Positions 5,389 through 8,203 of a stretch of 8,203 nucleotides of DNA are shown here, one piece after another (within the stretch, counting starts at the first letter, position 1; the number at the start of each line of letters is the position of its first letter). Under the pieces are notes generated by a model. The model was not told the DNA's origin, did not search any database, and saw nothing but the letters and a program-made list of their open reading frames with translations. The translations under genes and the position numbers were made by a program. The stretch covers positions 1 through 8,203 of the forward strand of contig CALCHE010000140.1 in the NCBI GenBank assembly GCA_937901145.1, in the 5' to 3' direction. This DNA comes from an uncultured Clostridia bacterium. GTDB taxonomy: Bacteria > Bacillota > Clostridia > Oscillospirales > Acutalibacteraceae.

Positions 5389-7458
5389 TTGAAATCCTAT
5401 TCAGTAAACAACATCAGAAACATTGCCATTGCAGGTCATACAGGTAAGGGTAAAACAGCGCTTTCAGAAGCAATGTTTTATGTAGCAGGTATTACAGACA
5501 GACTCGGCCGTGTGGCAGACGGCAATACAATTATGGACTATGACGCAGAAGAAAAGAAGAGAAAGTGCTCCATTTCTTCCGCTACAGCCTCCTTCGAATG
5601 GAGAGATACAAAAATCAATGTTCTTGACGCACCCGGTAAGTTCGACTTCGCAGGCGGTATGGCTGAGGCTATGAGAGCCGCTGACTGTGCTCTTATCGTT
5701 ACCTCTGCAGGCTCAGGCATTGACGTAGGTCTGGAAAAGGCTATCAAGGCAGCCGACCAGAGAAACATCGCTAAATTTTTCGCTATCACTAAGGTTGACT
5801 CTGAAAACAGAGATTTCTATAAAACCTTTGAAGCACTTAAGGAAGAGCTCGGCAATAAGCTTTGCCCCGTTGTTGTTCCTTATATGAACGGCCCCGTTTG
5901 TGAGGCTTTCGTTAACCTTTGCTCAAATAAAGCATTCAAATATCCCAACGGCAGACCCGTTGAAATCGAAATTCCTTCCGATGACAATATTATCGCTATG
6001 AGAGCCGCTCTCGAGGAAGCAGTTGCTACCGTAGACGAAGAGCTTATGGAAAAATTCTTCGAAGGTGAGCCTCTTACTAAAGAAGAAATCATCCGCGGTC
6101 TTACCGAAGGCGTTGAATCAGGTGAAATCTGGCCCGTATATGCATGCTCCGCTACCAAGGTAGACGGCTGTGACATGCTTATGGACGCTATCGTTTACTC
6201 TGCTCCCTCTCCCGATAAGGCAAAGCCCGAAATGGCTACTGACGAAAACGGTGAGGCTATCGAAGTAAAGGCAGACCCTGCAGGTCCTCTTGCCGCACTG
6301 TGCTTTAAGACAGTTGCTGACCCCTTCGTAGGTAAAATGTCCTTCGTTAAGGTGCTTTCAGGTAAAATTACAGCCGACACTCCCGCTTATAACGCCCGTA
6401 CAGGCGAAAGCCAGAAGATGGGTAAGCTCGTTATGGTCAAGGGTATCAAGCAGGAAGACACTGCTGAGATTCCCTGCGGTGACATCGGTGTTATCACTAA
6501 GCTTTCAGGTCTTGCTACAGGTGACACACTCTGCTCTGCAAAGAACATAATCAATCTCGAAGGCGTAAACTTCCCTGCCGCTTCTCTTTCTATGGCTGTA
6601 GTAGTCAAGAAAAAGGGTGAGGAGGACAAGGTTGCCTCAGGTCTTCGTAAAATCATCGCTGAAGATCCCACCATCACCTTCGAATCAAACGAAGAAACCA
6701 AGGAAATGGTTGTTTCCGGTCTCGGTGAACAGCATCTCGATATCGTAGTTTCCAAACTCAAGGCTAAATACGGCGTAGAAATCGACCTTAAGATTCCCAA
6801 GGTTGCTTACAGAGAAACCATCCGTAAGAGCTGTCAGGTACAGGGTCGTCATAAGAAGCAGTCAGGCGGTTCAGGTCAGTTCGGTGACGTATGGGTACGC
6901 TTCGAGCCTCACGACGGCGACGAGCTTATCTTCGAAACAGAGGTTGTCGGCGGCTCCGTTCCCAAAAACTTCTTCCCTGCAGTAGAAAAGGGCCTCCAGG
7001 AAGCTATCCTTAAAGGTCCCCTCGCAGGTTATCCCGTAGTAGGTCTCAAGGCTGTTCTTTACGACGGCTCTTACCATCCCGTTGACTCTAACGAAATGGC
7101 ATTCAAGACCGCTGCTAAAATCGCCTATAAAAACGGTATGGCTCAGGCAAGTCCCGTTATCTTAGAGCCTATCGGTGAATTAAAGGTATATATGCCCGAT
7201 GCTAACCTGGGTGACATCATGGGTGACATCACCAAACGCCGCGGCCGTGTGCTCGGTATGGGTGCTGCCGATGAACCCAAAATGCAGGAACTCGTTGCTG
7301 AAGTTCCTATGGCAGAAATGGGCGACTTCTCTACTACTCTGCGCTCAGTAACAGCAGGCAGAGGCTACTTCACCTTAGACTTTGCACGTTATGAGGACGC
7401 TCCCGTTCCCGTAGCACAGAAGGTTATCGAGGAAGCAAAGAAGGATATGGAAGAATAA
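5389..7458 (+). CDS. Elongation factor G-like translational GTPase (EF-G paralogue)
   Basis: A 689-residue protein with the full EF-G domain order: GTP-binding domain (about 8-275), beta-barrel domain II (about 300-390), domain III (about 400-475), domain IV with QSGGSGQFGDVWVRF (491-505), and domain V with GDIMGDITKRRGRVLGM (608-624). It is nearly the length of normal EF-G (about 700). The G domain is divergent: G1 is GHTGKGKT (16-23), G3 is DAPGKFDF (80-87) instead of DTPGHVDF, so the catalytic histidine position is K84, and G4 is TKVD (134-137) instead of NKxD. It is therefore a paralogue rather than the main EF-G of the str operon, and no rpsL, rpsG or tuf is nearby. The role may be a specialised translocation, ribosome-rescue or recycling step; this is unproven. 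Translation starts at TTG, chosen from AGGAGG at 5375-5380. It is a single-gene transcript with its own promoter and terminator. Confidence 0.9.
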   Translation: MKSYSVNNIRNIAIAGHTGKGKTALSEAMFYVAGITDRLGRVADGNTIMDYDAEEKKRKCSISSATASFEWRDTKINVLDAPGKFDFAGGMAEAMRAADCALIVTSAGSGIDVGLEKAIKAADQRNIAKFFAITKVDSENRDFYKTFEALKEELGNKLCPVVVPYMNGPVCEAFVNLCSNKAFKYPNGRPVEIEIPSDDNIIAMRAALEEAVATVDEELMEKFFEGEPLTKEEIIRGLTEGVESGEIWPVYACSATKVDGCDMLMDAIVYSAPSPDKAKPEMATDENGEAIEVKADPAGPLAALCFKTVADPFVGKMSFVKVLSGKITADTPAYNARTGESQKMGKLVMVKGIKQEDTAEIPCGDIGVITKLSGLATGDTLCSAKNIINLEGVNFPAASLSMAVVVKKKGEEDKVASGLRKIIAEDPTITFESNEETKEMVVSGLGEQHLDIVVSKLKAKYGVEIDLKIPKVAYRETIRKSCQVQGRHKKQSGGSGQFGDVWVRFEPHDGDELIFETEVVGGSVPKNFFPAVEKGLQEAILKGPLAGYPVVGLKAVLYDGSYHPVDSNEMAFKTAAKIAYKNGMAQASPVILEPIGELKVYMPDANLGDIMGDITKRRGRVLGMGAADEPKMQELVAEVPMAEMGDFSTTLRSVTAGRGYFTLDFARYEDAPVPVAQKVIEEAKKDMEE

Positions 7459-7484
7459 CCCTAATACCTCATTTATAAATTCCA

Positions 7485-7526
7485 AACCGAAGACGGACAG
7501 AGAGTATTCTCTGTCTGTTTTCGGTT
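7485..7526 (+). terminator. Strong hairpin after the EF-G-like gene
   Basis: AACCGAAGACGGACAGAGA pairs with the following 19 bases (7508-7526) around the 4-nt loop GTAT. All 19 positions pair if two G-U pairs are allowed. It begins 26 bases after the stop. The T run that follows is weak (TATTTCAG), so termination may depend mainly on the very stable stem. Confidence 0.75.
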
Positions 7527-7573
7527 ATTTCAGTAAAAAAATATATCTGTTATCACAGAAAGGAATTCAGAAA

Positions 7574-7590
7574 AAGAGCCGAAGGCTCTT
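7574..7590 (-). terminator. Hairpin with T run in the convergent spacer
   Basis: AAGAGCC-GAA-GGCTCTT forms a perfect 7-bp stem. On the minus strand it runs directly into five Ts. On the plus strand ACGTGTTTTT follows. It probably backs up termination of convergent transcription from both sides. Confidence 0.65.
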
Positions 7591-7693
7591 ACGTGTTTTT
7601 ATTTGTCTTTGTCTTTTTATTTTAATTTGTTTAAGATTTAGTTTTAGATTTAGATTACCTTTAAATGCTGCATTTGTTACATTTGTATGCAGA
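7591..7693. other. AT-rich spacer between convergent genes
   Basis: Low-complexity sequence with short reiterations (TTTGTCTTTGTC; GATTTAGTTTTAGATTTAGATT). No gene or strong signal is visible. Confidence 0.5.
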
Positions 7694-7700
7694 TGTAAAA

Positions 7701-7742
7701 AAATAGGACTGCAAAAAAACTTTCATTTTTTACAGTCCTTTT
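7701..7742 (-). terminator. Terminator of the DUF6291-like gene
   Basis: AGGACTG (7705-7711) pairs with CAGTCCT (7733-7739), and a C/A mismatch leads into an A/T stem toward the loop. On the minus strand the stem is followed by TATTTTTTT. It begins five bases after the stop codon of the 7748-8020 gene. Confidence 0.85.
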
Positions 7743-7747
7743 AAATT

Positions 7748-8020
7748 TTAGTTTGTCACATTCTGCTCTTTTAATCTTTCCCAGTTTCTTTTAGCTGTTT
7801 CCGAACGCTTTTTGCAAACGTTTTCATAATGTGCATTATTTCGGTCGATAAAGGTTTTCAGCTGTAAAAAGCAGGAAAGAAGAAATTTGTCATTGAATTC
7901 AGGCATAGTGTTATTCATATCGTATTCGAAGGCGGCGCGGATAACCTTTCCGATGTCTTCGTCTGACATAATGCCGAAAAGTCCGTAAAAATCATAATGT
8001 AAAAGTAAGGCGTTTCTCAT
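7748..8020 (-). CDS. Small DUF6291-like protein
   Basis: A 90-residue soluble protein without signal peptide or membrane segment. The pattern LLLHYDFYGLFGIMSDEDIGK (5-25), a central FLQLKTFIDRNNAHYENVC (51-69) and a basic tail CKKRSETAKRNWERLKEQ (69-86) resembles the DUF6291 family. Such proteins occur in phages and integrated elements of Bacillota, often beside replication or DNA-binding genes, and their function is not established. The start has an excellent SD, AGGAGG five bases upstream. It stands alone here with its own terminator. The lack of phage neighbours in view makes it either an orphan or the edge of an element continuing beyond the right end. The family call rests on remembered patterns, not a search. 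Confidence 0.7.
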   Translation of the reverse strand: MRNALLLHYDFYGLFGIMSDEDIGKVIRAAFEYDMNNTMPEFNDKFLLSCFLQLKTFIDRNNAHYENVCKKRSETAKRNWERLKEQNVTN

Positions 8021-8040
8021 TTTATCCTCCTATAAAAAGT

Positions 8041-8117
8041 CAAGTGGTTTTTGCCAACTTGCTGTATTTTTTTATTTTTGATAACCGAATAGGTTATACA
8101 TTGAGGGCGTCGCACTC
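8041..8117. promoter_or_regulatory. Cluster of three short inverted repeats upstream of the DUF6291-like gene
   Basis: Three dyads follow one another: CAAGTGG/CCAACTTG with one bulge (8041-8061), ATAACC/GGTTAT around five bases (8081-8097), and the near-palindrome GAGGGCGTCGCACTC (8103-8117). On the minus strand the first lies in the untranslated leader and is followed by ACTTTTTA just before the SD, so it might act as a weak attenuator. The others are operator-sized. Confidence 0.4.
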
Positions 8118-8130
8118 GTGATTTATACAC

Positions 8131-8199
8131 AGCATAGTTATGGTTTGCTTGTCAAGAGCAGAAGTGTAACGACTCTTGACAAGGAAAACAGACTATGCT
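8131..8199. repeat. Long nested inverted repeat at the right edge
   Basis: Outer arms AGCATAGT (8131-8138) and ACTATGCT (8192-8199) enclose inner arms CTTGTCAAGAG (8148-8158) and CTCTTGACAAG (8173-8183). Both arm pairs are perfect, and the central loop is 14 nt. Each inner arm carries TTGACA reading outward, so the structure is also two back-to-back promoter halves. Whether it works as DNA (operator, recombination site) or RNA cannot be told here. Confidence 0.7.
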
Positions 8200-8203
8200 A
8201 TAT
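8176..8203 (+). promoter_or_regulatory. Near-consensus promoter firing out of the window
   Basis: TTGACA (8176-8181), a 17-base spacer and TATAT at the window end with an extended TGC (TGCTATAT) make a strong sigma-A promoter directed rightward. The sixth base of the -10 box is outside the window. The mirrored left arm keeps TTGACA, but its -10 position reads TGTGTA, so it would be weak or dead. Confidence 0.6.

Noticed and set aside
6387..6800. A 137-codon minus-strand open frame inside the EF-G-like gene.
   Set aside because: It is antisense to well-conserved EF-G domains II and III, low in complexity, and lacks a start signal.
7668..7698. Interleaved 6-bp complementary pairs (CTGCAT/ATGCAG and TTACAT/ATGTAA) that look like a pseudoknot.
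   Set aside because: The connecting loop between the last two strands is 0 nt, which makes the fold sterically unlikely; each pair alone is short enough to be chance.
8131..8203. The repeat at the right edge as the start of a CRISPR array or tracrRNA.
   Set aside because: There is only one unit, no spacer/repeat periodicity and no cas gene in view; the promoter reading explains the sequence better.

Overview
The window looks like chromosome of an anaerobic gut-type member of the Bacillota (Clostridia, probably near the Oscillospirales/Ruminococcaceae). I infer this from the ferredoxin-dependent 2-oxoacid oxidoreductase, strong AGGAGG-type ribosome binding sites, a divergent clostridial-type EF-G paralogue, AT-rich spacers with intrinsic terminators, and heptanucleotide and hairpin repeats in the spacers. 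No rRNA, tRNA, transposase or CRISPR array is visible.

Layout. Bases 1-340 are non-coding: a pair of 48-bp direct repeats exactly 100 bp apart, a hairpin repeat between them, a heptanucleotide repeat, and the terminator of the left-hand gene cluster. The cluster runs on the minus strand from about 5141 down to 341: iorA and iorB (indolepyruvate/arylpyruvate:ferredoxin oxidoreductase alpha and beta, almost touching), a 417-bp spacer carrying a 330-bp repeat element, paaK (phenylacetate/arylacetate-CoA ligase), and a small protein with two ACT domains. A strong minus-strand promoter at 5148-5176 gives iorA an untranslated leader of about 260 nt that contains a long hairpin at 5054-5118. Divergently, a promoter at 5269-5297 drives an EF-G-like translational GTPase (5389-7458, plus) that starts at TTG and lacks the usual catalytic histidine. 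Bases 7459-7747 hold terminators for converging transcription. A 90-codon minus-strand gene resembling the phage-associated DUF6291 family follows at 7748-8020. The last 180 bases are crowded with inverted repeats and end in a near-consensus promoter firing out of the window.

How the genes work together (inference from family knowledge). IorAB interconverts aryl-pyruvates plus CoA and arylacetyl-CoA plus CO2, with ferredoxin as electron carrier. PaaK activates arylacetates to arylacetyl-CoA with ATP. Together they form the route by which anaerobes salvage phenylacetate, hydroxyphenylacetate or indoleacetate into Phe, Tyr and Trp by reductive carboxylation; the same enzymes could run in the degradative direction. 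The double-ACT protein would suit an aromatic amino acid sensor for this pathway. The EF-G-like gene is functionally separate and merely shares the divergent intergenic region.

The most interesting unexplained signals are the structured iorA leader, the flanked repeat element between iorB and paaK, two copies of a hairpin repeat whose stems differ but stay paired, the altered GTPase motifs of the EF-G paralogue, and the dyad-rich right edge.
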